From positions 1-41,271 of the forward strand of contig PXRK01000085.1 of NCBI GenBank assembly GCA_003021015.1: a DNA stretch of 41,271 nt. The letters run 5' to 3'. Position 1 is the stretch's first letter. The number at the start of each line of letters is the position of its first letter. The translations under genes were made by a program, and so were the position numbers. This document shows, in pieces, positions 15,879-25,018 of this stretch. The DNA comes from Halobacteriales archaeon QS_4_66_20 (GTDB lineage Archaea; Halobacteriota; Halobacteria; Halobacteriales; Haloarculaceae). Below the pieces are notes generated by a model. It saw only the letters and a program-made list of their open reading frames with translations. It searched no databases and was not told where the DNA came from.

Positions 15879-16832
15879 TCACATGTACCCCAGTTCTTCG
15901 AGTTGTTCGGCCACGCGCTCCGACGGTCCTTGCGTCGAGTTGTCCTCCCGCCACCGGGTCCCTGGCGAGTGATCGCCGTTCAGAAGTTCGTCTTCGATCG
16001 CCCCCCGGACGTCCGTAACTCCCGCGACGTCAGCGAGTATAGAGGGATCCGTACTCGCGATCATCGCCTCGTGCGTGTGCAGACCGTCCTGGAGACCGTG
16101 GTCGCTCACCAGTATCAACGCGTCGTCGTCCCGCAAATCACCGGTGAGTTCGCCGACATACTGATTGAGTTCATCGTAGGCCTCCTGCTGGACGTCGGGC
16201 CGGTCGTGTGAGACGTGTCCGATCAGATCGAGGCCGCTCGTGTACCCGAAGACGAGTTCATACCGTCGCCCCCGGAGGGCGCGCCTGACGCGCGCGATCC
16301 GAACCATCGCCATCTCCAGACACTGTTCGTAGAACTCCTCGACGTCGGCGGAGGAGTGACCGCCCTTCGCGTCAGGGTCGCGCTCGAACAGTTTGCCCAT
16401 GTCCCGCCGGAGCTGGTGTTCCCGATCCTCCGAGTTCGGGTCGACGACGTAGTTCGGAACGCCGATCGCTTTCGACTCGATCCCGTTGAACACCGTCGGG
16501 AGGTCGTTTTCCTCGTAGTAGGTGGCGGGGACCCGAAAGGCATCCTCGGCGGTGTTGTTGAGGAGCCAGGCGCCCAGTGCCGTCTGGAGAGAATCGGGCA
16601 GCACGTAGTCTCCCGCAGAACTCGCCACCCGTAACAACGGGTTCTCCCAGGCCACGCCGTCGTCGAGTTCCAGCCCGTGGTCCGGCGGTGCGAGCCCGGT
16701 GATTATGGTCGGCCAGAGTTCGTGCGTGCTCGGTTCCCCGGCCGAACTCACGATCGTCTCGATCGGCTGGTGGCGTTCGAGGGCGAGATTGGAATGTCTC
16801 CCGGCGTCAATGCCCAGGACGACAACTGTCAT
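15879..16832 (-). CDS. Type I phosphodiesterase/nucleotide pyrophosphatase-like protein, third of three
   Basis: A 317-aa compact member of the alkaline phosphatase superfamily. Metal-site residues are seen in order: Asp9 (VLGIDAGRH), a Thr-rich nucleophile region ELWPTIITGLAPPDHG (38-53), Asp202 and His206 (SGLDLIGHVSH), Asp244-His245 (LVSDHGLQDG) and a late His (LNGDHSPGTR). This spacing matches nucleotide pyrophosphatase/phosphodiesterase or phosphoglycerate-mutase-like enzymes rather than sulfatases. The C-terminus ends QLEELGYM, like its two neighbours. It starts 26 nt after the GT4 gene ends and runs almost directly into the second sulfatase-like gene. Confidence 0.8.
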   Translation of the reverse strand: MTVVVLGIDAGRHSNLALERHQPIETIVSSAGEPSTHELWPTIITGLAPPDHGLELDDGVAWENPLLRVASSAGDYVLPDSLQTALGAWLLNNTAEDAFRVPATYYEENDLPTVFNGIESKAIGVPNYVVDPNSEDREHQLRRDMGKLFERDPDAKGGHSSADVEEFYEQCLEMAMVRIARVRRALRGRRYELVFGYTSGLDLIGHVSHDRPDVQQEAYDELNQYVGELTGDLRDDDALILVSDHGLQDGLHTHEAMIASTDPSILADVAGVTDVRGAIEDELLNGDHSPGTRWREDNSTQGPSERVAEQLEELGYM

Positions 16833-16857
16833 GCTCCCGGGTAGCCCCCCTCAACTG

Positions 16858-18027
16858 TTATACGTTTCGTCGTCGATCAGGACGCCCGCGGCTCGGACCC
16901 AGAATGTCCTCGTACCGCGCCACGGCCGCGTCGAAGTTGTACTCCGCTTCGATCAGCCCCCGGGCGTTCGCGCTCGTCTCGGCGAGGTCGTCGCGCCTCA
17001 GGATTGACTCTATTTCGTCTGCGATCACCGCGCCGTCTACGGTTGCCATCAGAAATCCAGTCTCTCCCTCCCGAACCACGTCCGGAACGCCCGACACTGG
17101 TGTTGCATACGCCGGTGTCCCGCAAGCCATCCCCTCCAGGATCGCCGTAGGCAGTCCTTCGGTCGGATGCGACGGCACAATTTGCAGCCGCAGTCGGTTC
17201 AGCTGCTCGGGGACGTCGTCGCGACCGACCCATCCGACGACCTCCACCTTTCCGCGCTCGATCTCGTCAGAGAGCTCCCGTTCGAGTCGTTCCCGGTAGT
17301 CGCCGTCCCCGACGAAGATGAACCGGACGTCGTCGGGTAACCCCTGTGCAGCAGCGACGAGCTCGGTCACTCGCTTTTCTACGTCGAGTCGGCCGATGAA
17401 TCCCACAGCACGCTCGCGGTCTTCGTACGGTACCGAGACGTCGAACTGCTCGGTGTCGATGAATCGGGCGCCGTTGGTGTAGAGTTTGTCCTCGTATCGT
17501 TCCAGGCCGAGCTGCGCGGCCAGCGATGGCGTGTACGTGACCACGGCGTGAGCGAGGTGGTAGTTCAGGTGTTCAAGGAGAGCGACGAAGCCGGCCAGCA
17601 CGCGGGCCACCGCTGTCGGGAGCCGTTGTTCCCATCGCAAGCGCAGTGAGAGCGGGACGTCGCCTCGCGGTAACACGATGACGCGCTTCCCCCGAAGCCG
17701 CGAGAACAGTATCGGAAGAAGGTACGACGTCGTCCCGAAAAACAACACCGACCCCTCGTCGCGACGGTGGATTGCGCGACAGAGTCGGAGCTGGTTCATT
17801 ACGAATCGAAACGCTTCGACGATCACTCGTTCTCCCGTTCCGCTGGCACTGTACTCGACGACCTCGTGATCGTCCCGGAGCGGTGAGTCGGCCGGAAGGT
17901 TGGCGGTCAACACCGCGACGGAGGTGATCTCTGCGATGACGTCGGCAAGGTCATGAGCATGATCCTTCGACGGCCGGTTCCGCTGTGGCTGCGTAACGAT
18001 ACAGACACCCGATTCGACGTCAGTCAT
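16858..18027 (-). CDS. Glycosyltransferase family 4 protein
   Basis: A 389-aa GT-B retaining glycosyltransferase. The C-terminal Rossmann half holds the donor-site motif E-x7-E in EGLPTAILEGMACGTP, and the sequence GFIGRLDVEKRVTELVAAA is the typical linker start. The N-terminal half has a hydrophobic patch (VLAGFVALLEHLNYHLAHAV), likely a membrane-association surface. The start at 18027 (MTDVESGVCIVTQ) is preferred to 18069, which adds a basic stretch. It heads the minus-strand run with the three phosphatase-superfamily genes, so it probably adds a sugar to the same glycan. Donor and acceptor are unknown. Confidence 0.85.
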   Translation of the reverse strand: MTDVESGVCIVTQPQRNRPSKDHAHDLADVIAEITSVAVLTANLPADSPLRDDHEVVEYSASGTGERVIVEAFRFVMNQLRLCRAIHRRDEGSVLFFGTTSYLLPILFSRLRGKRVIVLPRGDVPLSLRLRWEQRLPTAVARVLAGFVALLEHLNYHLAHAVVTYTPSLAAQLGLERYEDKLYTNGARFIDTEQFDVSVPYEDRERAVGFIGRLDVEKRVTELVAAAQGLPDDVRFIFVGDGDYRERLERELSDEIERGKVEVVGWVGRDDVPEQLNRLRLQIVPSHPTEGLPTAILEGMACGTPAYATPVSGVPDVVREGETGFLMATVDGAVIADEIESILRRDDLAETSANARGLIEAEYNFDAAVARYEDILGPSRGRPDRRRNV

Positions 18028-18101
18028 CCTGTCTAAGTCGCCCTTCCCGTGCATCCTTCTTGAACCCACCGCCCTCGGGGCAGGTATCTGGACGCTGCGA
18101 G

Positions 18102-19031
18102 TCAGTCGAACGACTCGATCGTCCGCCGGAGGCCTTCTTCGAACGAAACTTCAGGATCGTATCCGAGCATCTCGCGGGCTTTCGAGACGTCCGCGTGCGA
18201 GTGCCGGACGTCCCCGGGACGCGGGTCGTCGTAGATTGGCTGCAACTCCGTTCCCAAGATATCGTTCAGCGTCTCGACCAGTTCATTGACCGTCACCCGC
18301 TCGCCACAGCCCACGTTGAACACCTCGCCCGAGACGCCACCCTCAGCGGCGCGCACGTTGGCCTGGATCACATTCTCGATGAACGTGAAGTCACGTGACT
18401 GCTCGCCGTCGCCGTAGATCACCGGGCGCTCGCCGTCGAGCATCAGACGGATGAATTTCGGAATTACCGCCGCGTACTCCCCCTGCGGGTCCTGATACGG
18501 GCCGAACACGTTGAAATACCGGAGCGCGACCGCGTCGATGTCGTAGAGGTAGCTACACTGGACTGCGAGTTGCTCGGTGTAGTACTTCGAGAGCGCGTAG
18601 GGTGACTCGGGGCTGGGCCGCATCGTCTCAACTTTCGGCAACTCCTCGCTCGAACCGTACACCGACGACGAGGAGGCGACGACGGCTGCGTCGATGCCCG
18701 CCTTGCGGGCTGCGTCGAGCACTGTCGCCGTTCCAGTGCAGTTCGCGTCGGTCGACGTGACCGGGTCCTCGACGCTCCTGGGCACCGACGGGACCGCAGC
18801 CTGGTGGAACAGGTAGTCGACGCACTCCATCACTTCCGCGACACCCTCGGGATCCCGGATATCGATCTCGGCAAAGGTGAATTCGCTGTGTCCGTCAACT
18901 CTCTCCAGGTTCTCCCGTTCGCCCGTCGCGAAGTTGTCGATGCCACGGACCGTGTATCCGCGGTCGAGTAGCGCAGCAGCGAGGCTGGACCCGATGAACC
19001 CGCCCACGCCCGTCACCAGCGCAGTTGTCAT
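18102..19031 (-). CDS. NAD-dependent UDP-sugar 4-epimerase (WbpP-like)
   Basis: A 309-aa extended short-chain dehydrogenase. The NAD-binding GxxGxxG is at 8-14 (TGVGGFIGS) and the catalytic triad is Ser122/123, Tyr145, Lys149 (SPYALSKYYTEQ). The segments RYFNVFGPYQDPQGEYAAVI and YGDGEQSRDFTFIENV closely follow WbpP-type UDP-GlcNAc 4-epimerases, so UDP-GlcNAc/UDP-GalNAc interconversion is the best guess over UDP-Glc/UDP-Gal. The start at 19031 is preferred over 19052. It is followed upstream by a dehydrogenase gene whose family works with WbpP-like epimerases. Confidence 0.88.
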   Translation of the reverse strand: MTTALVTGVGGFIGSSLAAALLDRGYTVRGIDNFATGERENLERVDGHSEFTFAEIDIRDPEGVAEVMECVDYLFHQAAVPSVPRSVEDPVTSTDANCTGTATVLDAARKAGIDAAVVASSSSVYGSSEELPKVETMRPSPESPYALSKYYTEQLAVQCSYLYDIDAVALRYFNVFGPYQDPQGEYAAVIPKFIRLMLDGERPVIYGDGEQSRDFTFIENVIQANVRAAEGGVSGEVFNVGCGERVTVNELVETLNDILGTELQPIYDDPRPGDVRHSHADVSKAREMLGYDPEVSFEEGLRRTIESFD

Positions 19032-19100
19032 GCTTCGCCCTCTGACGAGCATCCAGTTGAAGGTGTTGACTCGGAGGCGAGGACGGGCGCTGGAGCGGGA

Positions 19101-20372
19101 TCAGAGGCGGACAATGTTGTCACCTTCGACGCCTTCGGTCGCGTTTCTGGTGTCGAACACCAGCGGCGCTGCGGTCGCAATTTCTTTTATGTCGAACCCG
19201 GAGTGGTCGGTCACGAGCACCACGCAGTCCGCTGCCTGGAGCCGCTCGCGGGTCAGCTCGACGGACTCGTACTCGGTCCCGACAACGTCCAGCGTCGGAA
19301 CGTGTGGGTCGTGGTACGCCACGTCGGCGTTCCAGCCCTCGAGCTGGTTGATGATGTCGATCGCAGGCGACTCGCGCGTGTCCGAGACATCCGGCTTGTA
19401 CGCGACGCCGGCAACCAAGATGTCCGCGTTCGACAGTGCGATCCCACGATCGTTCAGCAACTCGACCACCCGCTGGACGACGTGGCCGGGCATCTCGCGG
19501 TTGACGGTGTCTGCGAGGTGGATGAAGCGGGTGTCGATCCCCTGCTGACTTGCCTTCCAGGAGAGGTAGAACGGGTCGACGGGGATGCAGTGGCCCCCCA
19601 GCCCTGGCCCCGGATAGAAGGACATGAAGCCGAACGGCTTCGTGGCGGCCGCGTCGATCGTGCTCCAGATGTTGGCGTCCAGTTCGTGAGCGACCTGTGC
19701 GAGCTCGTTGATGAGACCGATGTTGACCGCGCGGAACGTGTTCTCGAGCAGCTTGACGAGCTCCGCCTCCGTGGCGGAGTTCACCCGGACGATTTCGTCG
19801 AACACCTGTTCGTACAGCGCCTCGGCGTGGTCGCCGCAGGCGTCGGTGACCCCGCCGAGCACCTTCGGGATCTCCGTCGGCCCGTACTCCTCGTTACCGG
19901 GGTCGATCCGTTCGGGTGAGAACGCGAGATAAATATCCTCGCCGGTCGTCTTGCCGTTCTCCGCGAGCGTGTCCCCGACGACTTCCCGCGTCGCCCCCGG
20001 GTAGACAGTGCTTTCGAGAACAACTGTGCAGCCGTCGGGCACCATGGGGGCAAGCTGTTGGGCAGCGTCGACGACGAAGGAGAGATCCGGCGTATCGGTT
20101 TTCCGCAGCGGCGTCGGCACACAGATCGAGACGCCGTCGACGGCCGAGAGTGCGGCGTAATCCGTCGTAAATGTAATCCCCTCCTCCAGTGCGTTGGCGA
20201 CATCCGCGTCCGAGACGTCGCTGACTGTCGAGTGACCGTCGCGGAGCGATGCGACCGTGTCCTCGTCAACGTCGACGCCGACCACGTCGTAGCCGGCCCT
20301 GTGCATCGCGAGCGAAAGCGGGAGCCCGACGTAGCCGAGGCCGACGACGCCGACCCGGGTCTGTCCTGACAT
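19101..20372 (-). CDS. Nucleotide sugar dehydrogenase (UDP-GlcNAc/ManNAc 6-dehydrogenase type)
   Basis: A 423-aa enzyme oxidising the C6 hydroxyl of a UDP-sugar to a carboxylate with two NAD. N-terminal Rossmann motif GLGYVGLPLS (11-20); Lys207 in the central helix; catalytic Cys262 in GPGLGGHCIPVDPFYL. The GGHCIPVDP form is that of the WecC/WbpA group that uses N-acetylated sugars, whereas UDP-glucose dehydrogenases have G-x-C-F-P-K-D. With the adjacent WbpP-like epimerase, UDP-GalNAcA or a related uronic acid is a plausible product. Length is typical. A gap of about 70 nt separates it from the epimerase gene. Confidence 0.9.
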   Translation of the reverse strand: MSGQTRVGVVGLGYVGLPLSLAMHRAGYDVVGVDVDEDTVASLRDGHSTVSDVSDADVANALEEGITFTTDYAALSAVDGVSICVPTPLRKTDTPDLSFVVDAAQQLAPMVPDGCTVVLESTVYPGATREVVGDTLAENGKTTGEDIYLAFSPERIDPGNEEYGPTEIPKVLGGVTDACGDHAEALYEQVFDEIVRVNSATEAELVKLLENTFRAVNIGLINELAQVAHELDANIWSTIDAAATKPFGFMSFYPGPGLGGHCIPVDPFYLSWKASQQGIDTRFIHLADTVNREMPGHVVQRVVELLNDRGIALSNADILVAGVAYKPDVSDTRESPAIDIINQLEGWNADVAYHDPHVPTLDVVGTEYESVELTRERLQAADCVVLVTDHSGFDIKEIATAAPLVFDTRNATEGVEGDNIVRL

Positions 20373-20482
20373 ACTGTGATCCTGGGCGGTGGTGAATTTC
20401 AGTCCATCGGTTGTGTGCCCACCATCCTGATAGTTACAGCCAGCTTACGCCGGCACAACGAGACGACGGGATCGGAGGCACC

Positions 20483-21415
20483 TCAAGCTGTGTCGCCATC
20501 CCAGGTCAAAATCCCATACACGTAGCCGAAGCCGACGAGCGCAGTGAGCAACACTAGCCAGAGGAGTTGTTCGACGTTTTCCCGCGACGGGTCGTCGACG
20601 ATGCCCCGGATGCGGCGCGGGACCGCCTCGATGCCGAGGAACCGCAGGAAGTCGGACTCCTCGGATGTGTCGGCCTCCGGCAAGAGCGTTTCGAGGACGC
20701 GTTTCGAATACCCCTGATAGAACGCTCGTTCGGCAATCCAGACCCGGTCAGTCCGGTAGTCGAAAATCTTGTGTGCGACTTCGGCGTCCGGGTTGTAGAT
20801 AACACCCCGGTCGAACTCCCGCTGTAGCCGGGTTCCGATCTCCGACTCGGTCGCCTGGATCTCTGCTTCACCCTTGCGGCCGACGTTCGGATCGAATCCA
20901 CCCAGTTCCTCGATTACCTCTCTGCGGAACGAGATGTTCGAGGCGTAAGTGTTTCTGACCTCCTCCATGGGCTCGGCGAACCACCGATGGTTGACGCCGA
21001 TCAGCCAGTAGAACTCCTCCGGGAGAAACCGGGGCTTGCCTGCGACCCACTTCGGTGTCATCTTCCCGCCAGCGGCGATGGCGTCTGTCTCCTCGTACAC
21101 CCGCACCAGTTCTGCCACCCACTCCGGGTCGGCGACCGCGTCGTCGTCGATCTGGGCGACGGCGTCGCCTGTCGCCTGTTCGATCCCGTGGTTGCGAGCC
21201 TCACCGACGCCGACGTTCTCCGCTGTCATCGTCACGATCACGTCCGGATGGTCGCCGTAGTCTTGCTGCATGCGCTCGTGGACCGCCTCGTCGCCGTCCG
21301 AAACGAGGACCAGTTCCACGTCCTGGTATGTCTGACCGAGAATACTGTCGACGGCATCCTGAAAATCGTCGTACATATCCATCGTATAGGTGCAGATAAT
21401 GACCGAGACTCTCAT
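20483..21415 (-). CDS. Glycosyltransferase family 2, AglG/AglI/AglE-like, with C-terminal membrane anchor
   Basis: A 310-aa GT2 enzyme. It begins MRVSVIICTYTMDMYDDF, has the DxD-type motif in QIDDDAVAD (about 116-124) and the later catalytic region around NISFRREVIEELGGFD and GEAEIQATESEIGTRL. A hydrophobic segment near residues 285-303 (LLWLVLLTALVGFGYVYGIL) ends the protein. The pattern resembles haloarchaeal Agl enzymes that add hexuronic acids to dolichyl-phosphate-linked sugars during N-glycosylation, fitting the uronic-acid-forming dehydrogenase next door. The ATG at 21415 is chosen over a GTG two codons upstream. Confidence 0.82.
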   Translation of the reverse strand: MRVSVIICTYTMDMYDDFQDAVDSILGQTYQDVELVLVSDGDEAVHERMQQDYGDHPDVIVTMTAENVGVGEARNHGIEQATGDAVAQIDDDAVADPEWVAELVRVYEETDAIAAGGKMTPKWVAGKPRFLPEEFYWLIGVNHRWFAEPMEEVRNTYASNISFRREVIEELGGFDPNVGRKGEAEIQATESEIGTRLQREFDRGVIYNPDAEVAHKIFDYRTDRVWIAERAFYQGYSKRVLETLLPEADTSEESDFLRFLGIEAVPRRIRGIVDDPSRENVEQLLWLVLLTALVGFGYVYGILTWDGDTA

Positions 21416-21531
21416 TAGCACCCCTTTACAGCAATCTCCGATAAGGGTTATGAACCATCTGCGGCGCCCTCTAGGACCTATGCAAACAGTATTCCAGACG
21501 AACGATCCGAGCTGTTGATTGTCCAGTCGGG

Positions 21532-22182
21532 TTAAAAATCCTCGAGCGTCGACTGATCCAGTTCTGCCAGTGCGCCCTGGCTGGTCTGCCAGCTCCGCCG
21601 CGCACAGGCCGGCAGTTCCTCCTCGGCCTCGACGTAGGTCTTGAGGAACTCGCGCGTGGCCGAGTCGCCGGGGTACCCACTACCGACCTCGCCGTACCCC
21701 TGCCCGTCGTACTCCGCGGCGAGGTCGGCCACGTGGGCGTCCCGGCTGACCTTCGCGACGATGCTCGCCGCGCTCACGATCGGGTACGCCTCGTCGGCGC
21801 CGTGCTCGGCCCGGAGCTCCAGGTCGGCCGCAACGCGGTTCCCGACACGGCGCTCGAACCTGACGGCGTTGGTGTCGCCGGCGTCGAGATACGCGGGCAA
21901 GTCGTCGCGGGCGACCTGGGAGAGAGCCTCAGCGTGCGCTTCGACCGTCAACTCGTTCATATCGGTCTCGGGGTCGTCGATCCGAGCCACAGGAATCTCG
22001 GCGACACTGACGGCGTCGGCACGCTCGCGGATCGTCTCTGCCAGCGACTCTCGCCTGTCGGCCGACAGCTGCTTCGAGTCGGCCACTTCGTCGGGGAGAG
22101 CCTCGACGGGGGCGCGGACGCAGGCGGCGAACATCGACCCCAGCACCGGGCCCTTCCCGGCCTCGTCGACCCCGAGTTGCAT
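21532..22182 (-). CDS. rnhB: Ribonuclease HII
   Basis: A 216-aa RNase HII, which cuts the RNA strand of RNA-DNA hybrids and single ribonucleotides in DNA. It opens MQLGVDEAGKGPVLGSM, giving the D-E-A-G-x-G-P active-site motif with Asp6 and Glu7; further conserved stretches are DSKQLSADRR (about 36-45) and SAASIVAKVSRD near residue 140. Length is normal. A TATA-like box precedes the ATG at the leaderless distance. It lies downstream of pus10 with a repeat element between them. Confidence 0.95.
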   Translation of the reverse strand: MQLGVDEAGKGPVLGSMFAACVRAPVEALPDEVADSKQLSADRRESLAETIRERADAVSVAEIPVARIDDPETDMNELTVEAHAEALSQVARDDLPAYLDAGDTNAVRFERRVGNRVAADLELRAEHGADEAYPIVSAASIVAKVSRDAHVADLAAEYDGQGYGEVGSGYPGDSATREFLKTYVEAEEELPACARRSWQTSQGALAELDQSTLEDF

Positions 22183-22203
22183 ACCCCGCCGGTTCGGTGT
22201 CGG

Positions 22204-22213
22204 TAACTATAAA
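22204..22213 (-). promoter_or_regulatory. TATA box of rnhB
   Basis: Minus-strand TTTATAGTTA is centred about 27 nt before the rnhB ATG at 22182. Confidence 0.55.
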
Positions 22214-22247
22214 CTGCCGGTTCCGCCGCCGGGGCTTTCCGGAACTC

Positions 22248-22296
22248 TCGTACTGATTGTTGTGATTATTGTAAAGACTCACAACAGTCAGTATCA
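22248..22296 (-). repeat. TGATA-end repeat copy 2, short palindromic form at the pus10 stop
   Basis: Read on the minus strand, TGATACTGACTGTTGTGA (22296-22279) starts at the TGA stop codon of pus10. The other end (22248-22265, TCGTACTGATTGTTGTGA) matches it in inverted orientation at 15 of 18 positions, so this 49-bp copy is nearly two terminal repeats back to back. A GTCTTTACAATAAT tract lies between them. Confidence 0.65.
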
Positions 22297-23598
22297 CTCT
22301 TCGTCACCGTCCCCGGAGTCGTCTCGGAAAAACGCCGGCTGCTCGAACGGTTCGTCCTCACCCCGGACCTCGAGCACGTCCAGCGCAGTGACCTCGGCGT
22401 CGACGCCAAGCAGGCCCGCGAGGCTCGGCTCCGTCCGTCCGTCGTCGCTGCTGACGAGTTCCTTGACGTACAGCCCGCCCTCGCCGTGGATCTCGACCGT
22501 CGCGTGACGCTCGCCGTTCAGCTCCCCCGACGCCTCGTACACGGACCGGACGCGGGTCTTCGCGGCTCTGCGATGTGAAACGCGCTGGGGCGTCTCCTGC
22601 TCGACCGTCGCGCTCTCGAGTTCGGCCAGCGCTCCCTCGAACGCTTCGGAGTCGACCGTCTCGGCGAACTCGACGTCCATCCGGTAGGTCTTGCTGGCGT
22701 CGAGTTCCTTGACCCGCTCGACCATATCGTGAGTTGCCAGCCGGAGGCCCTCGACTTCGACCCGGCCGTCGGCGACTTCGTTGATCCGCTCCTGGACGGC
22801 ATCGGTGTCGATCGATCGCTTGCGCGGTTCGTCGATTTCGATCACGAACGGCCGCCCGGAGCCGAGCATGAGTGCGTCGACGTCCTCGCGGCCGGCACCG
22901 TGGAACGTCCCGCTGTCGCCGTTCATGGCGTCTTCGACGATGGGGACAGTCTCCTGCTCGACGCTCGTGTCGTACCGGTAGCCCGTCCCGTCACAGCCGT
23001 CGCAGTGTGAGCCCTGGTCCAGTCCCGTCCCGTTGCACTCGCGGCAGGGCCACTCCGTCTGGGGGACGTCCCGTTCGAGTTTCCGGTAGCGGCCGTAGAC
23101 GAACGCGGAGTTGACCTGGGCCTCGACCTCGTCGGTCGCCAGGTCACACAGCACGAGCAGGTCCGGCCGCTCGAAATCGACCGTCGTCCCGGTCATCTCG
23201 CCGAGGCGCTTGCCCACCTCGCGGTTGCACTCGCTTTTCAGCAGTTCGCCCGCCTCGGGGTCGAGGCCCGCGTCCTCGCGGAGCAGGCGGTCGTTCTCCT
23301 CCAGCAGCGGCGGCACCTTCGTCCCCACCTGGTAGGTGTCGAACTCGTAGCCGTGGACAGCGGCTGTGGCCTGCTCGGCCCACCACTCGAAACGCTCGCA
23401 CTCGTCCTCACAGACCCAGCAGGGCTCCTCCGGCGGGTCGAACTCCTCGTCGTCCGCAAGCGCGACCGCGATCCGCAGACTCCGCCCGCGCTCGTCGTTC
23501 GAGAGCCCGAAACTCCGGTCGGCGACGAGCCGGCCGAGGCAGTTGTCGCACACCGGCCCGGAGTCGAGCGCCCGCCGGGCGGTCGAGAGCACTGTCAT
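22294..23598 (-). CDS. pus10: tRNA pseudouridine(54/55) synthase Pus10
   Basis: A 434-aa archaeal Pus10 that makes pseudouridine 54 and 55 in the tRNA T-loop. The N-terminal zinc/THUMP-like half has CDNCLGRLV (18-26), CWVCEDEC and a CRECNGTG...CDGCDGTG zinc-finger-like region; the catalytic half shows the conserved Asp in AGREDVDALMLGSGRPFVIE (about residue 236) and the downstream motif DASKTYRMDVEF. The start MTVLSTARRALDSGPVCDNC is normal for haloarchaea. Its TGA stop is the first three bases of a repeat element. Confidence 0.93.
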   Translation of the reverse strand: MTVLSTARRALDSGPVCDNCLGRLVADRSFGLSNDERGRSLRIAVALADDEEFDPPEEPCWVCEDECERFEWWAEQATAAVHGYEFDTYQVGTKVPPLLEENDRLLREDAGLDPEAGELLKSECNREVGKRLGEMTGTTVDFERPDLLVLCDLATDEVEAQVNSAFVYGRYRKLERDVPQTEWPCRECNGTGLDQGSHCDGCDGTGYRYDTSVEQETVPIVEDAMNGDSGTFHGAGREDVDALMLGSGRPFVIEIDEPRKRSIDTDAVQERINEVADGRVEVEGLRLATHDMVERVKELDASKTYRMDVEFAETVDSEAFEGALAELESATVEQETPQRVSHRRAAKTRVRSVYEASGELNGERHATVEIHGEGGLYVKELVSSDDGRTEPSLAGLLGVDAEVTALDVLEVRGEDEPFEQPAFFRDDSGDGDEE

Positions 23599-23712
23599 TA
23601 CCCGGTCGTCGCGCCCGGAGCGTAATTCGCTTTCGGAGACGGGCAGACGGTGTCTCGGGCGCGTCCGTGAGAGTTTTCACCTGGTTGGGTGTACCCACGC
23701 CCAGTGCCGCCG

Positions 23713-25014
23713 ATGACCCAGGACGGATGGCTCGCGGCGGCGACTGGCCGCCCGCTCGTCGCCCGGCGGTACTTCGGTGCCTGGCTGGTGCTGCTCGCGA
23801 CGCTCCCCCTGGGGCTGTATCGGTACTACACCAGCCCCGACATCGGACTCCTCACCTGGCGGGTGGGCGAATCGACCTCCGGTGCGTACATGGGGATCAA
23901 CTACCACGTCTACCACGTCGCTGCCCAACGCGTGCTCGCGGGGGAGCCGTTCTACGGCGTGGCGCCGGATACCGCGACCGGCAACTTCGTCTATCTCTAC
24001 CCGCCAGTCACCGTCACCGGCTTCCTCCCGTTCGGCTCCCTGGACTGGACGACGGGATACCTGGTGTTCACGTTCCTGAGCCTCTGTGGCGCGCTCGCCG
24101 CGACCGTCGTCGTCGTCCGCTACGTCGAATCGCTCGGAACGCCGCTGGGCTGGCTCGACCTCGCGCTGGTGTTCGGGCTGTTCGCCCTGTCGATCCACGT
24201 CAGTGCCACGGTCTACTTCGGGAACATCAACGTCCTCCTCGGGCTGGCGTTCGCAGCCGGCTTCTGGGCCCTCCGGCAGGACCGGGAGTGTGCCGCCGGG
24301 ACCGCCTTCGGTATCGCGGCACTGTTCAAACTGTTCCCGGCGCTCGTCGGACTCTGGCTGCTCCGGGACCGCCGGTGGGAAGCCACCGCGGCCGCTATCG
24401 GGACCGGCGTCGCCGGCCTCCTCGCGGGGATCGCCCTCTTCGGCGTCGACACGACAGTGCACTTCTTCAGGACCGTCGTTCCGAACCGATCGGATTCGGC
24501 GGCGTTCGTCGGCGGTCTCCCGGCTGACGGGCCGTTCTACGTGACTGTCCAACGTCCGCTTTCGCACCTGCTCTGGGGGCTCTGGCCTGGTGCGCCGTAC
24601 CCCCTGCTTCCGGCGAGCGCGGCCCTGGTCTGTGGCGCGACGCTCGCGGTGTTCTACCGCCGGATCGAAACCGAACGTGACCGGCTGATGGCTATCTTCG
24701 CTACGGTCGTCGTCACGCTCGTTGCCGTCCCGTCGTTCAGGCTGTACGCACCCCTGCTGTTCCTGCCCCTGGTCGCCCTGCTGTACACCTGGACCGACGG
24801 AGCCGGCAGGCGGCTGTTTCTCGCCGGGGGCCTGCTGTTCTCCGTCGTCGCACGGCCGCGCCACGTGCTGACCGCTTCGGAGTTTCTCGGGCCGCTGGAA
24901 GCGCCGGTCGCGGCCGCCGGGCGGGTTGTGACCATCCAGCTTCTGGCCTACGGCGTCATGCTTGCGGCCTGTGGCTGGCACCTGCACAGCGGCGAAAACA
25001 TCCATCGACAGTAA
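23713..25014 (+). CDS. Glycosyltransferase family 87 (DUF2029) membrane protein
   Basis: A 433-aa polytopic protein with about ten hydrophobic segments. Membrane GT-C enzymes of this family (mannosyl- or arabinosyl-transferases using polyprenyl-phosphate sugars) have an acidic motif in the first extracytoplasmic loop; here the loop GINYHVYHVAAQRVLAGEPF and the following FVYLYPPVTVTGFLPFG are family-like. The ATG at 23713 (MTQDGWLAAATG) is preferred over a GTG eight codons upstream. It probably adds a sugar on the outer face of the membrane. A repeat element starts 5 nt after its TAA stop. Confidence 0.8.
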   Translation: MTQDGWLAAATGRPLVARRYFGAWLVLLATLPLGLYRYYTSPDIGLLTWRVGESTSGAYMGINYHVYHVAAQRVLAGEPFYGVAPDTATGNFVYLYPPVTVTGFLPFGSLDWTTGYLVFTFLSLCGALAATVVVVRYVESLGTPLGWLDLALVFGLFALSIHVSATVYFGNINVLLGLAFAAGFWALRQDRECAAGTAFGIAALFKLFPALVGLWLLRDRRWEATAAAIGTGVAGLLAGIALFGVDTTVHFFRTVVPNRSDSAAFVGGLPADGPFYVTVQRPLSHLLWGLWPGAPYPLLPASAALVCGATLAVFYRRIETERDRLMAIFATVVVTLVAVPSFRLYAPLLFLPLVALLYTWTDGAGRRLFLAGGLLFSVVARPRHVLTASEFLGPLEAPVAAAGRVVTIQLLAYGVMLAACGWHLHSGENIHRQ

Positions 25015-25018
25015 CCAC

